A DNA stretch of 64,000 nucleotides, taken from NCBI RefSeq assembly GCF_030272615.1, contig NC_081410.1, positions 221,577,415 to 221,641,414 of the forward strand. Direction: 5' to 3'. The notes beneath the pieces are model-generated. The model worked only from the letters and a program-made list of their open reading frames with translations, was not told where the DNA came from and searched no databases. Position numbers and translations under genes: made by a program. Of the stretch, positions 37,050 through 50,696 are shown in pieces (the first letter of the stretch is position 1; every line of letters starts with the position of its first letter). The stretch is from Cryptomeria japonica (lineage: Eukaryota > Streptophyta > Pinopsida > Cupressales > Cupressaceae).

Positions 37050-37629
37050 AACACTATAGCTTTTTCATTTATAGAGCGATATTCCCATAATGTATCATTA
37101 CATATAATGTTGTGTTACATGAGGATGTGTCCCCACTCCTCAAACCCTCATCCCCATCCTCATGGGTTCTATTGACTTCTTTTGTGCATTTCAGGCCCTC
37201 CAAACCATATCTCGACTTGACTTTGTGATTGTGGAGAATTAGTGCTAAGAATGGAGTGAATTCCTTGTATCTAATGATTGCTGAATATTTCCTATATTCA
37301 ATGCAATGGGTATCAACTCTTTTCCTACCAGCCTTTTTGTACACTAATTTTGTTTGTTTATTTTGGAATGACTAAGAGGAACATGGTACAATTGAATGCT
37401 CAGCTAGTGTCGATCTTTCTCTAAACTGAACTTGTATTACTTTTATAATTTTACTAGATGGCTAAAATTCCATTACTTAATTGTACAACTATATTTATTT
37501 TAGGTGATGATGAGCATGAACTGATATGCTTGTTGTTGATATTGAATACGATGAATGTAGACACTTGTTAAATTTCATAGCCCAATCTCATGAGATGTGT
37601 AAAAGTTCTTAAATTCAAGTAGAATCATA

Positions 37630-37765
37630 AACTATAATTCTCATAATGATATTTTATTTGAAAAGATAATAAAAACTGTAAACTATCAATCTCATAATGG
37701 TATTTTATTTGAAGAGACAATAAAAACTATAAACTAACAATCTTATAATGGTATTTTATATGAAA
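37630..37765. repeat. About 51-bp tandem repeat
   Basis: cataatg-g-tattttatttgaa recurs at 37642, 37693 and 37745 with aataaaaactataaac between. A more distant copy is near 37840. A single unit is present in copy B near 43745. Confidence 0.7.
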
Positions 37766-39339
37766 ATTTTATAATGCAATTTCATGAGTTATATAAAAAT
37801 TCTAAAATTCAAATAAAACCAAAAACTATCAATATCATAATGATAATTTATTTGAAAGCATTTTGAATCTACAAGATCTCTCAAATAGATTTGAAGAGAC
37901 AATAAAACTATCAATTGAATTCTTCCTCCTCATTATCACTCCTATCCTTCTAATGAATTGGAATGTTATTGCTTCTATATAGTCACAATATAATCTTAAA
38001 TATTAAATATACGTAGGAAACAGATTTGAAACAGAGACCAAATTTTATATCAAGAAAGAAAGAAAAAGGAAACAGATTTGAAACGGGAGATCTGGTCAAA
38101 GTTTTTGATCACGGGTATTGGAGGCAACCCTAAAACTAGTGCCCTGACGTAGATCAAAATGAATTTCAAAAAATAATGCAAGCATTATAAAACTGTTTTG
38201 CAACCTTTAAAAAAAGTGGTATTCCTGCACAAAAAATGCTCACACTATTTACTCCATGCAATTTCTTCTGCTTCTGCTTCTACTGGTGATATTATATTGG
38301 CTAATCCAAACTTAAAGCACAATAATTTTATGGTTGCTCCCCCCCTTGTTTTGTAACCTGCATTTTCTGGTCTGGGTCTGTTTCATTCACCCTATAAGAT
38401 ACATGGCTTGTCCAATCTGTTGATTCTATAAACTTGTACACCCTTTTTCCTACAGATTTCCCAGTACTAATACTGAATTCATTGGATTCTAAATTATAGT
38501 TTCACCAGAAAAAAAGTGATTTTGTTTTGCTTAAATTAGAAGAAGATGCATAACTTAATTCATTGGATTCAAATTGCTACCAGGCGAGATGTGGAATTCT
38601 AGGTATCGGGATTTTGTTTGCCTAAGTTAGGGTAGAAGATGTTTCGCTGAATTTTTTAGATTTTAAATTACAGTTTTCAAATTATCTCACACAAAAGTAA
38701 TATATAATCTTCATTCTGAAAATTAAAAAAATTGAAATTTTACAGAATGGTAAGGACTTGTTTTGTTTCTGAATTGAGCGAGTTTGGCTTAAGAATTCTG
38801 AAAACACAGCTTAGAATTTCAGTTTTAAATTGATGAATACTGCACATTCATTTAAGAAATTTGAGATTTGATACATAAGAATATAAATTTTTGAAGACCA
38901 TTAGTTTTAAGAATAACAGACACCTAACATCTCACCTAACATCTCAAATATTTGTTAAACATATTCATAAATAATTTAACATGACATAGTAAAGATTAAA
39001 TGATCTATTTCTTTAAAAATAAAAAAAGTAATATAAAATATGCAAATACTTAGAACATAAAAATATATTCTTTTAAATAAATATATTCTAAATAATACTT
39101 CATTATTCTCTTTCAATTAAATGTCCAAGCATGCCAAAATTGATTACAATTGTTATAAAATAAATATATATATTTTTAAAGTTACATAAAACTGATTACA
39201 ATTGTTATATATTGTATTACAATTTGGTATTTAAAAACTAAAACTGAGTACTCTCATTGGAGACAATTAAAGCTACCAATTTGCATGTAGAGCCATAAGA
39301 GGGCATGCAAAAACCCCACACATCTCTAACTAAAGCCTA

Positions 39340-39596
39340 CAAAACAAAAGTCAATTGTCCAAGTTCAAATCTGTAGGATTGATATGATTACAAGATATAA
39401 TCAAAGCATTATTAGAAATAAAATTGTAGAACATACAAGTTCAAATCTGTCATAAGGATTGATATGATTACAAGATAACATCAAAGCATTATAAGAAATA
39501 AAATTGTAGAACATACAAGTTCAAATCTGTCATAAGGATTGATATGATTGCAAGATAAAATCAAAGCATTATAAAAAATAAAATTGTAGAACATAC
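39340..39596. repeat. 80-bp tandem repeat, three units, in copy A
   Basis: ggattgatatgattacaag recurs at about 39376, 39456 and 39537, each time followed by aaattgtagaacata. It lies just beyond the proposed donor of the small exon, so inside its intron. Copy B has two shorter (68-bp) units at 45095-45228. Confidence 0.85.
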
Positions 39597-39778
39597 GTTA
39601 GTGCAGCCATGAGTTGTGGGTGATTGTAGAGCAAACGACGAGCTCCTCTCCTAATGAGGCCATAAAATATGTTTGCCCACATAAGCGTTCTAGGCAAATA
39701 CATAGGGAGAAACCTTGGGGGAGGAATACACAATGTAAGTGGCGCAATTATGAGAGGAGCCATCACACTTCCAAACAA
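39597..39778 (-). pseudogene. Small exon of an unrecognised gene, copy A
   Basis: The minus strand reads MFGSVMAPLIIAPL, then PPPRFLPMYLPRTLMWANIF, YGLIRRGARRLLYNHPQLMA. A GTATGT donor follows at 39596. A TATA-like run (tatatagggcg and tatataaatc types) lies upstream near 39815-39835. The hydrophobic start could be a membrane segment or signal. The same exon occurs as copy B (45229-45425) with most residues conserved from PPPRFL to PQLMAAL, so it was a real coding exon. I do not recognise the family and cannot find the next exon. It may be a gene end left by the duplication rather than a working gene. Confidence 0.5.
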
Positions 39779-39839
39779 CTGAGTTGGGGTTTAAACACTA
39801 AAAAATATATGGTTTATACGATATATATAGGGCGATTTT

Positions 39840-41860
39840 GAATAAAAATTGGAAATCTAAATTGATTGTTAGTTCAAACATTTACAAATCAGTCTTTTAT
39901 GTTAAGTTTACTGTTGATTTTTAGTTCAAATAGCAAAACTAATTTAGTCCTTATATAGAGATTTGATTATTTTATCATTTAATTCAAAATAATTATATTA
40001 AATTTATAATTTAATTAATTAAATACAATTAAAATAAATACTTAAATAATATTCAAATTATTTAATATACTAAAAAATATTATTAAAAATAAAAGAAAAA
40101 AAATTCTTCTATTTAGAATTTCCTTTTTAATGCAAAGGCGATATAATTTTCTACCTTCTAGTTAAGTATATCTTTTATTTCTAATTTAAAATATTTTATT
40201 TTTTAAATAAATATAAATTGTGAATAAAAATATGAAAATTTAAGTTGGTAATATGATTTTTTTACTTTTTAAAGTTTTTTAAAGTTTTTTTTTTGTTTTA
40301 GTGTTGATTTACAATTTAAATGTCAAAATATATTTTCATCATTTATTGAAAAAAATAATTATAATTCAATTAATTAAATACAATTGAAACAAGTCCACAT
40401 AGTGGCTAGTACTTGCTTTGTTTTTAGTATAGTTGTAATAATAATTATGAATTAATTTTAATAATGATTATATTTTTAAAATTATAATAATTAAGATAAA
40501 AAATTAAACATAATTATTTCATAATAATTAAAATTTTACTAGAAAAAATAATATAAATTAAAGAAATCCTAATAAATTTTTAATTTCACAAAATAAAGTT
40601 AAATAATTGAAATAGTTTTAGATTTAAATCTACTTTAAAAACTAAAATATAATAAACAAAAATGTGTAAACAAAACTATATAAAAAATTAAATATTAAGA
40701 AAAATTAAAATTAATAATAAATAACAATAGTCTTGATAGATAATAATTTTATTAAGTCAAATTAATTAAATAAAAATAGTAATAATCTTTTAAATTCATT
40801 GTAATTTAAATATAATAAAATATGTATAAAAATATAATTAGTTTTTAACATATTAATTCAATAAAAGAAAGTTGTAACTAAAAATAACAAATCGATTTAT
40901 TTTATTATAACATAACATTTTTTTTACTTATATAATTGTTATTATAAATAGATATCCCTTAAAATTTTATACAATTTGATACTTTTATTATTTGATTTGA
41001 TTATAGATCTATTTATGTTATAATAATATATTATTAAAATAATATAACATTATAAAATTCTATATTTATTTTCCTCTATAAAATATCTATAATACATATA
41101 GCAATATAAAATGCATCACAAAAATAAAGAAAGTTCAATTTTTTAGAAATAGTGGTCGTGACTATTTTTCCTAAATTTACATATTTGTTTGTCATTGGTT
41201 CAAATTAATTTTTTTAATAACTAGTTAACTGGAAAAACAAAAAACTCATTACAATAGTATTGCCTAACAACAAGTACTAATAACTATTAAATATATTTCA
41301 ATTATATAATCATTGTTTATTGGAAAAAAACATTTTTTTAAAGTAAATAAAATAATTTACAATAAATAAATAACTGTTCTATTTAAAGTTGTTTTCTACA
41401 TAAAGATATATAATTTTCTTTTCAATATAAACTAAATTAACTATATCTTTTAAATTTAAATTTAACTATTTACTTAGGTATAATTCTTTAATAAAAGTTG
41501 AATAACTCAAAGTATTAAGATGAAAATATTGATATCTAAGTTGGTTGTTTGGTTTAAACATTCAAAAATTAATTTTGATAATATGTTTATTGTTATTTTA
41601 TTTTTACATGTAGAAGTTATGTAGTTATCTTGTGAAGTATATCTTTTATTTATAAATTCAATTATTTATTTTGATATATTTTTTCAATTAAAATTTATAT
41701 AATTCAAAATATTGTCAAATAAGAATATTGAAATCTAAATTGATTGTTTGATTCAAATATTGAAGAATTAATTTTGATAATATATTTAATTTTTTTCTTC
41801 TCTTTAAAAGAAAAAGAAAAATTACCATTATCTGCAAGTTTTTTGAGATCGGGATTTTCA
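39840..41860. repeat. AT-rich diverged repeat tract
   Basis: Phrases such as aaatctaaattgattgttag and ttttgataatatgtttattg recur at 39850, 41540 and 41730, and also at 45510, 46480 and 53150. It is the sequence into which the LINE inserted. No genes. Confidence 0.65.
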
Positions 41861-41949
41861 GTTTCTTAGAATTATATTAATTTTTTTATATTTAAACAAT
41901 GTCTTCCAATGGTGATTTAAATACGGCGTGGTTGATTTTAGCACCTTTC

Positions 41950-43190
41950 AGAAATAAATCCGATTATGTCCTTGTGAGAATTCTAAGATTTTCATTTGTT
42001 TCCTCATGGATTGCAATGATTTTAGGATATGCACATAGTAGATTTGCTGCAAATTTTTTAAGACTTTCAAGCATATGCAATTGGCAGGTATAAAGCCAAC
42101 TTCCACTACCTTTGCTAGCGTCCCCCCTACGCATGCCAAAATGGGAGCTTTGTAATAGAGCATGGAAATATTTTCAGATGTTGTACTTACAACTGGCCTA
42201 ATAGAAGTGTATGCACAATGTGGAAGCATTGAGAAGGCAAGTGAACTGTTTCAAAGAATGCCTCAAAGAAATGTGATCACATGGAATACACACAAATGAA
42301 TATGTTGAAAAGGCTTTAAAAACCTTCAAGTAAATGCAATTGGTAGGTGTGAAGTCAAATTTTACAACTTTTGCTAGCATCCTTCCCGCCTGTGCAAAAA
42401 TGGGATCTTTGGAACATGATATGGATATCCATCTAAGCATAAATGATAGAGAAATATTTTTAGATGTTGTAGTAGCAACTGCCATGGGAGACATGTATGC
42501 AAAATGTGGAGGAAGCACAAACAAAGCATGCGAAGTGTTTGACAAAATACCTCAAAGAAGTTTGATTTCATGGATTGCCATGATTGTAGGATAAAATTAA
42601 ACTAGATTTGTTGAAAAGGCATTAGAAACTTTCAAGAAAACACAATTGGAGATTATACCTGAAAGAAATGTGGTGTCATGGAATAATGTGATTGAATGAT
42701 ATGTACTACATGGATTTGTTGAAATGGCTTTAGAAACTTTCAAGCAAATGCAACTGGCAGGTGTAAATCCAAATGCCACAAACTTTAAGCATCCTCCATG
42801 ATTGTGCCAAAATGGGAGCTTTTAAACAGGTCATGGACATCCATTAAAGCATAAAGGATCAAATAATTTTGTGAGATGTTGTAGTTGCAACTTCCCTAGT
42901 TGACAAGTTGCAAATTGTGGAAGCATAGAAAAGACATTTCAATTGTTTGACATAATGCCTCAAGAAAATGTGGTTTCATGGACTGCAACGATTGCAAAAT
43001 ATGTACATAATGGATTAATTGGAAAGGCTTTAGAAACTTTCAAGCAAATGCAAGTGGTAGGTTTAAAGCTAGATTCCACAACCTTTGTTAGCATCCAACC
43101 TGCTTGTCCCAAAATGGGAGCTTTGGAATAGGGTGTGGATATCCATCAAAGAAAAATGCTTTTCATGTTTACCTGTTAATATGGTTCAAG
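41950..43190 (+). pseudogene. PPR protein gene, decayed
   Basis: Pentatricopeptide repeats can be read across three frames. Recognisable pieces are SWIAMILGYAH (about 42010), DMYAKCGGSTNKACEVFDKI (42490-42550), SWIAMIVG, VEKALETFK, VVSWNNVIE and ENVVSWTATIAKYVHNGL (42970), and KALETFKQMQVVGLKLDSTTF (43030). The repeats alternate as in plant organelle RNA-editing and processing factors with P, L and S motifs. Frameshifts and stops occur in nearly every repeat, and there is no start or targeting peptide. It is a relic with about four to five repeats left. It lies between the two copies of the segmental duplication. Confidence 0.85.
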
Positions 43191-45228
43191 CCTCAATGAG
43201 AATTTGATGTCTTTTGCATCCTATAAACTAGTGTAGAGGCCAATAGGTACTAGCTCCAATGCTTTTGCATGATCGTTAAAAAATGGCCCTTCAGCCATTT
43301 CTTAACTTGACTCTAGTGTTAATATTGGTGAATATTTTCTTTTCTATTTTTATGCAATGGGTATCAACTCTATTACTGTTAGCCTTTCTCTAGACTAACC
43401 CTTTTTTTCCCTATTTTTTTCATTTTGTAATGGCCAGAAGAGAAAGGGTATGCTTAAATTCATCCAAACCCCAAATTGTCTCTCTATTTACATGGATGTA
43501 GGTATAAGTTTAGGCTTCATCTAATTCAATTGTAAAGTATTATTTTCTAAATGATTGGAAAGTATAACAAAGAGGCTCAACCATGTCCATCACCATAGCT
43601 TGTTTGGTAAGGAGTTTCCAAACTTCATTACTTAATTGTACAAGTATATTTGTTTTAGGCGATGATGAGGAGGAACTGATATGTTTGCTATTGATATAGA
43701 CATCTGGAAAATTGAGATGTGTAAAAGCTTCAAAATTCCAGTATAATGGTATTTTATCTGAAAGCATTCCTGAATCACGAAGATCTCAAGCATATATGAA
43801 AAGACAATAAAAACTATCAATAGAGTCTTATGAAGGGATCATACCAACCTCCCCCCTCATTGTCATTCCTATCTTTCCAATGAATTGAACATTTCTAGAT
43901 ACTACGTTCTATTCTTCTTTGAAACAACATTGTTTTGTTACATTGTCATTTCAAAAAGGATAACAAATCTAGAGACCTAAATATATCCACACCTAGTCAT
44001 ATTAGGCTTTATCCAATTCCAATTATTTATTAAATAAATATGTTTCATTAATTAATTATTGGTTATCTTTGTTCATGTTACTTAAAAAATTAATTCTTTA
44101 TTTAATGAAAATGGATCAAATTGACCCCTTTTCTAGGAACCATTACTTACCAATTTCAGTTTGAAATGTGTGGTTTAAACATTAGATTGTTAAATATTTA
44201 AAGGACAAACCCCAATTCAATTTTCATTATCTAATCATTTGATCAATCCAAGAGAAATCCACTTAATCAGACTTCATCATTGATTACATTGATATTGTAT
44301 CATTAATATATGTCCAATCCACACACCAACTTCATTTTCTTAACATGAATTTGATCTTAAAAAAAACCCATAATATTAAAGCTTACTAATTTCAGCCACG
44401 TGAATTTAACATAAAGCAGAAAACAAAAGAAAAAATCATTTATCAAACTTTTAATAATTTTAGATCTAATCATAAAATATTAATTGTAATCAGTATACAC
44501 CATCTTCCAGAAAACACTTCAATACTACAATTGAAACTAAATTCCCATACTTACTTTTATCATTTTTAAAACTATACATTAATCATTATCATCTCAACTT
44601 CTATATTTTAAAATTCTAAAATTATCTACTTCTACATGTTCATTTATTCTTTAACATAGCATAACATAGTAAACAATAAGTGATTCATTTCTTTAAAAAT
44701 AACCAATTAATATAAAATACACAAATCCTTAGAACATAAAAAACATACTCATTTAAATAAATATATATTTAATACATGATTCTAAATAATACTTCATTAA
44801 AGAACTCCATAAAACCCAAAATTAGCATATATTGTGTAGCAATTTGTTTCTTAAAAACTAAAATTGTCTACCATCAATCTCAAGAGACAGTAAAAGCTAT
44901 CAATTAAATCCCTTGCACGCAAAGCCATAATGAAGGGCATGCAAAAACTCCATGTGTCTCTAACCAAACAACCACTTTATTGTATTCCTATCAATACAAT
45001 CTCCTTAATTTTGTGAAAATCAATTTTTTTTGTTCTTCTGGTTGATCACAAATTCCTACAAAACAAAACCCAATCATCTAAGTTCAAATATGTCATCAAG
45101 GATTGGTATGATTGCAAGATAAAACAAGAACCTAATAAGAAATTAAATTGTAGAACATGCCTTTCAAGGATTGGTATGATCGCAAGATAAAACAAGAACC
45201 TAATAAGAAATAAAATTGTAGAACATAC

Positions 45229-45425
45229 CTTACATAACTTAGAGCAGCCATGAGTTGTGGGTGATTGTAGAGCAAACGATGAGCTCCTCTCATGATGAGG
45301 CCATAAAATATGTTTGCCCACATAAGTGTTCTAGGCAAACATATGAGGAGAAACCTTGGGGGAGGACTATACACCATGAGTGGATAGAAAACGGGTAATA
45401 TTGTAATCATGATAGAAGCCATCAC
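45229..45425 (-). pseudogene. Small exon of an unrecognised gene, copy B
   Basis: The minus strand starts MMASIMITILPVFYPLMVYS, then PPPRFLLICLPRTLMWANIF and YGLIMRGAHRLLYNHPQLMA. It ends AAG/GTATGT (donor at 45228). Compared with copy A the first 17 residues differ and the donor is a few bases further on. The strong conservation of the last 45 residues compared with the flanking introns shows past coding selection. TATA-like sequence (tatatatagggtag) lies upstream at about 45480. Function unknown. Confidence 0.5.
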
Positions 45426-46018
45426 ACTTCCAAACGAGTGTGTTGGGTTTCAATGCAAAAGATATATAATTTATATGTGTATATATAGGGTAGATAATTC
45501 AAGTTATTTTGAGTAAAAATATGAAAATCTAAATTGGTTGTTTAGTTCAAACATTCATGGTAATGTCATTTTTTTTTTTTTTTGTTAAGTTTACAATTGT
45601 TGATTTACAGTTCAAATATAGCAAAACTAATTTAGTCTTTATATAAAGATTTAGATTATTTCAAAAATCTATATTTATGATTTAATTTAAACTTATAATA
45701 TATTAACAATATAATTTAATTAATTATATACAATTGAAATAAATACTAAAATAATATTCAAATTACATAATATAAAAAAAAATATTGTAGAAAATAAAAT
45801 AAAATAAAATTGAAAAATAATACTTCTATTTAGAATTGTCTCTTTAATGCACAGGGAGTGTAGTTTTCTTTTGCATATAAACTAAATTAAGAAATATGTA
45901 GAGGGTGTAGTTTTCTTCTGCATATAAGCTAAATTAAATATATCTTTTATATTTTAATTTAATTATTTATTTTATATTAAATTTATATTGTGGACTATAA
46001 TATAGAAGTTTGAGTTGG

Positions 46019-46080
46019 TTTTTTTTTAAACAAAAGGCTAAAGCCTATATTATATTATAAAATAAGGAAATTGCATAGAA
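46019..46080 (-). mobile_element. Tiny 3' fragment of a LINE
   Basis: On the minus strand the sequence reads tataggctttagccttttgt followed by taaaaaaaaa: a short GGCTTTAGCC hairpin then poly(A), the usual 3' end of plant L1-type LINEs. About 60 bp remain; it interrupts the AT-rich repeat of copy B. Confidence 0.55.
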
Positions 46081-46680
46081 TTGTGACCTGCATTGGTTGT
46101 TTTTAGTTTTGGTAATATGTTTTTTAATTTTTATGTAAGTTTAGTGTTTTAATTTACACTTTAAATGTAGTAATCCAATTTAACCTTTATATACATTTGG
46201 ATTGTTTCAAAAATTTATTTTTACCATTTATTCTAAAAAATAATTATAGAATAAAAAATATAATTCCATTTATTGAAACAAATATTTAAATATATTCAAA
46301 TTACATAATCATTATTATGAAAAAATATTTTAATAAATGAAATAACTCTTCTATTTAGAATTGTTTTTTAAGTGAGAGGATAAATAATTGGTTTTTTTTT
46401 TCTCATATAAACTAAATTAAGTATATCTTTTAATTCTAAATTTCACTATATATTTTGTTATAATTTTTTTAATAAAGGTTAAGTTGACTGTTTGATTTCA
46501 TAATTTAAAAAAATAAAATAAAATTAGAAATCGAGAGAATCCAGAATAAGGAGGCTAGGCCTCAGCGAAACAAAGCTGTCACCGCCACAAGACAACAAAA
46601 ATCAAAGTAACAACAGGGTGCGTAATCCACACAAAAGAGTACTAGCAAACTAACTGCATTATGGGAAGTCAACAAAAGCA

Positions 46681-46968
46681 TCATGAGAGGATGTCGTCAT
46701 GGGGTTCAACCCATGCCGACCATCCTTGAGGTCCTTCCATCCAAACAATGGTCGTTTGACTCTGAATCTGTGCCAGCATCTCAACTTGGGCGTAGGAGGG
46801 CTCCCTGTTATCTTTAATTTCGTTGTTTAGCTTCTTGAGAGCCTCCTCAAAGGGGGATAGGTTGTCCTTGTTGCACCTCCACTCATAACCATCCTTCATC
46901 TCATTGATGAACATGGTGGTGTGATCATCCTTGAGGACCCTCAGGAGCTTGAGCTTTTCAGCGTTCAT
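46681..46968 (-). other. 95-codon ORF in the LINE 3' region
   Basis: It reads MNAEKLKLLRVLKDDHTTMF and is rich in Glu, Lys and Gln with an amphipathic look. It lies after the zinc domain of ORF2. I see no known domain. It could be a third small ORF or chance. Confidence 0.3.
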
Positions 46969-47070
46969 AGTAGAGGCAACCTGTACGACAATTTTGAAGA
47001 ATGTGAGTCTTCAAAAGGATTCAGTAAGGGCCTTGGCTTGGCCTTCAAACCTATCAACATTCATAATTTT

Positions 47071-50000
47071 CTAAATATACCAAATAATATTGGTAGATAA
47101 ATTAAACCAAAAGATATTAGCATCCTTTTTCAATCCTTTAATGTGCCCAGAAATAATTTCCATAGTATTCACAAGATTAGGGATAGAAAAGCCAAACATT
47201 AACCAGATTTCCTTAGCAATGGAGCAATCAAAGAAAATATGCCTGCCAGTCTCAGGAAGTTTACAAATAGAGCACAAATCATTATTATCATAATTCCTCC
47301 GGAGAGGAAGTCTATTAAATATCATAAGCCATTCAAAGCACTTGATTTTTGGCTCGATCGAACTTTTCCATAGCATGTTGAAGGTCTTTTGCCACTACAT
47401 AACAGGCAGACCAGCATACCATAAACTGTTAACATGCTTAGTGATGGAAGCCTCATAAGCTAAGACAAAGTGAATGTTACGAGCCTTAATTTTAGCCAAA
47501 ATAGTACCATCATCCCATTTAAAAGACAAAAATCTATGAGAATCAGCATCACAGTCTTTAGGAAGACTGAAATCAATACAAGCCTGCTTAATCATGTTGT
47601 AGGTTCTTTTTTGAGTGGGGGGGAGGTTAAATTTTGAGCTGAGATCTTCCCACGTGATAAGAGTATCATGTTCCAAAATGTCAATAAGATATTTGATCCC
47701 TTTGCTTGCCCAGGCTTTAGCTGAGCATCCCCGAGTGGAAGAGGTTCCACCATAAAGATCTCTCGCCATGAATCAGGTCACCATTGTTGACACTAGTGTT
47801 GACCCAAAACCCCCTAACATGTTCCCAGGATTTCCAAATAGACTTGAACACACAAGTGCCCTGGACAGAAACAGGAAAACCACTAGCCACAAGGTCGGTG
47901 AGAGGTAAACCCTTCCAAGACTTAGCATTCTTAGGGACAACCCTCTCAATATTGTGTTTGATTAAAACCTTCCAAGGTTCTTGATCTTCGAGAGAATGGA
48001 AGATCCACTTAGCCGCAAGGGCAATACCTTGGATCCTAAGATCCTTTAATCCAAGGCCACCAAAATATTTCTCAATATGGCACCACTTCCAGTTAACAAC
48101 GTGTAATTTATTATTACCTTTTCCATCAGACCAAAGGAAGCGTCTAACAACCTTTTGAATTTCTAAGATCTGATAGTTGCTATACATCCAAGTAGAGGAG
48201 TAGTAGATATTATAGGAGGAGAGGATTTTTTGGCACACTTGAACCCTTCCAGCTAGGGAGAGGAATCTATGGTTCCATTTACTAATTTTCTTATCAATTT
48301 TCTCCTTAACCCAGAGCCACATATCTTTGAGGGAAGGGGACACCGAGAAGGGAACTCCAAGGTATCTAACGATTTTGTTAGGGCCACCCCATTGGTAGCC
48401 AAGGTGTCCAAACCAGTCAGGGGGGTGATCCATCCAGCTAAGGAAGGTAGACTTAGTTTGGGAGATCCGAGCTCCAGAAATTGACCCAAAGCATTGGATT
48501 TTAAGGTTAAGCTTATCCATGTTCTACTTGGTGAGCTCTAGAAAAAGAGCCGTGTCATCGGCAAACTGAATATTCATCAATTCATTATCATCAGGGAGCC
48601 TAATCCCATTAACCTTTGGGGAGAGAGAGTTATCCCTAAGGAGGTAGAATAAAGTGTCAGAGGCAATAACAAAGAGAGCAAGGGCCAAAGGGCAGCCTTG
48701 TCTAATGGACCGAGAGAGCATAATGGAAGAGGAGAGGGAGCCATTTACATCAATTTGAGCAGAGGCATCTTGAAGGAGGACCTTGACATAAGTACAAAAT
48801 TCACTAGGAAAGCCAAAGGCTTCAAGCATCGTAATAATAAAGTCCCATTCCACCCTATCATAGGCTTTCTCAAAGTCAAGGAGAAACATAGCAGTGTCTT
48901 AACTAGAGACTTTAGACCATTCCATGGCTTCCCAACTTGTGATGAGATTTTCCAGGATATACCTACCCTTAATGAAGCCGGTTTGGGTGGGGCAGATGAA
49001 CTTGGGTAGGATCTTTTCTAGTCGGACGACCAATATTTTAGCTAGGATCTTATAGGACACATTGAGAAGGGTAATGGGTCTCGAGTTCTTAACAAGGGCC
49101 TTGCCACCATCCTTGGGTATGAGTTTAATAAGTCCCTTATTGATAACATTGCCAAGGGAACCCTTACCAAAAGCCTCATTGTATATATCAAGAAGATCAA
49201 AGAAAACCCAGTTAAGGTTGGCTTTGTAGAAATCAACTGGGAGCCCATTAGGCCCCAGAGCTTTGTCATTGTGGAGAGAGTTGATGGCTTTCTGAATTTC
49301 ATCAATTGTGAAATTCTATTTAAGGAGGCAAGATTCCCCCTTGGAGATCCTACAGGGAATGATGGACTTGCATTTAAGTCTGAGGGCCTTGGCAGCCTCA
49401 GAGTCTTCAGATATGAAAAGTTTTTGGTAGAAGAGGGCAAAGGCTTCTTTAATGTTGTCTAAATCAACAATAAGTCTATCAATCTTTTCCCGGATTTGCT
49501 TATGTTTAAGTAGATTAAAGAAAAACTTGGAGCCTTTATCGCCAAATTGGAGCCAATGGCTATGGGCTCTAGTCATGGCCCCCTTGATCTTAACTTGCTG
49601 ATGTAATCTAAGGGCATCCCTAGTTTTTGCCACTTGGTTGGCTAGGTCAGGGCAGGAAGGAGTCAACTGAATTTCATTTTCAAGGTGAAGTAGATTAAGA
49701 TTAAGAGTCTTTTCCACAAATCTGGAGTCTTTGGCCCTTTTTTGACCAATAGTTTGCAAGAGTTTTTGCCAGGAAACAACATTATAATTCCACCTATCAA
49801 TATGCGAAGCTAAGTTCTTATTATCCTTATTTAGGAGTCTGATGAGGTTAATGGCAACAAGAACATCAAGATCTTTCAGTAAATTAGTGTTAAGAATGAA
49901 CTTCTTAGGCCCCACCACATTAGTAGGTAAGGAGTTAGCAAGTTTGATGTGAGAAGTAATAGGGTGGTGATCCGAGAGAGTAAAAGGCCAGACAACAAAA

Positions 50001-50677
50001 AAATTGCCATGGTTACTAGGGATAAATGAAAAAACATCTTTATTGGCATAAAAATGGTCAAGTTTGCAATAAATTCTATTACAACCTTTTTGGAAGTTGC
50101 ACCAAGTGTTCCAGAGACCCCTTGTATCAGCCTTATTACCGAGAAGAGGATCAAATAGGTTTTTCATAAATTTCATTCTATCCCAGTGGGATTTTTCAGA
50201 GCCTTTCCATTCAAAAGCATTACCCCCCATTTTATCATCACAATTTTCAATCATATTAAAGTCTCCTCCAAGGATCCAGGGAATATCAAGTAAGGATGCA
50301 ATCCAAACCCAAAGGGAACTTCTTTCCTTATAGTCATTGGATGTATAGATAGAGCACACCCCAATGAGGGTGTTGTCAACATTAATAGAGGCCCAAACAT
50401 TCTTGCTACAAGGGAAACAATCCTTGTCAGTAATATGGTTTGACCATCTGGGGTTAATGAGCAGTCCAACACCACCTTTACCCCTGAGGTGATTGGAGCA
50501 AATTTTGATGGAGTCTTTCCATATGAAATTAAGGTTAGTATCCAAGGTAAAATTAATAGTTTTAAGCTCTTGAAGCATCAGAAAGTCCAAGTCCTTATGA
50601 GAGTCCAAAAAATGTTTAACAATTTGCTTTTTGTCTGGGGCTTCCAACTCTCTAACATTCCATGAGATGTACTTCAT
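47071..50677 (-). pseudogene. LINE ORF2: endonuclease, reverse transcriptase, zf-RVT
   Basis: ATG at 50677-50675 begins MKYISWNVRELEAPDKKQ. The APE-type endonuclease keeps its Asn, Glu (LQELK), GGDFN and SDHHP motifs. RT shows GLIKLIPKDGG, FLLDFEKAYDRVEWD, RQGCPLA and the catalytic FADD (48554-48565). The C-terminal zinc region reads KIKCFEWLMIFNRLPLR then CSICKLPETGRHIFFDC. Stops in frame: TAG 49316-49318, TAA 48899-48901, TAG 48524-48526. A frameshift near 47740 moves the end into another frame, with TAG at 47395-47397. In function it would nick the target and copy its own RNA, but it is inactive as read. Confidence 0.88.
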
Positions 50678-50696
50678 GGTAAATAGGGGGAGGAAA

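Larger units (their letters stand above)
37050..41830. repeat. Segmental duplication, copy A
   Basis: Several blocks match copy B (from 43330) in the same order and orientation: atgcaatgggtatcaactct (37301 and about 43357), cattacttaattgtacaa (about 37471 and 43627), the region 38930-39330 (with 44620-44960), the small exon 39597-39778 (with 45229-45425), and a following AT-rich tract. Offset is 5.6-6.2 kb. The copies are diverged with indels. Confidence 0.75.
43330..46500. repeat. Segmental duplication, copy B (interrupted by the LINE, resuming 52980-53450)
   Basis: Matches copy A block by block (see 37050-41830). The AT-rich tail is split: it runs to about 46505, then the LINE, then resumes at 52980 with taattttaataataattttt. 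Removing the LINE leaves about 3.6 kb against 4.8 kb in copy A. Confidence 0.7.
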
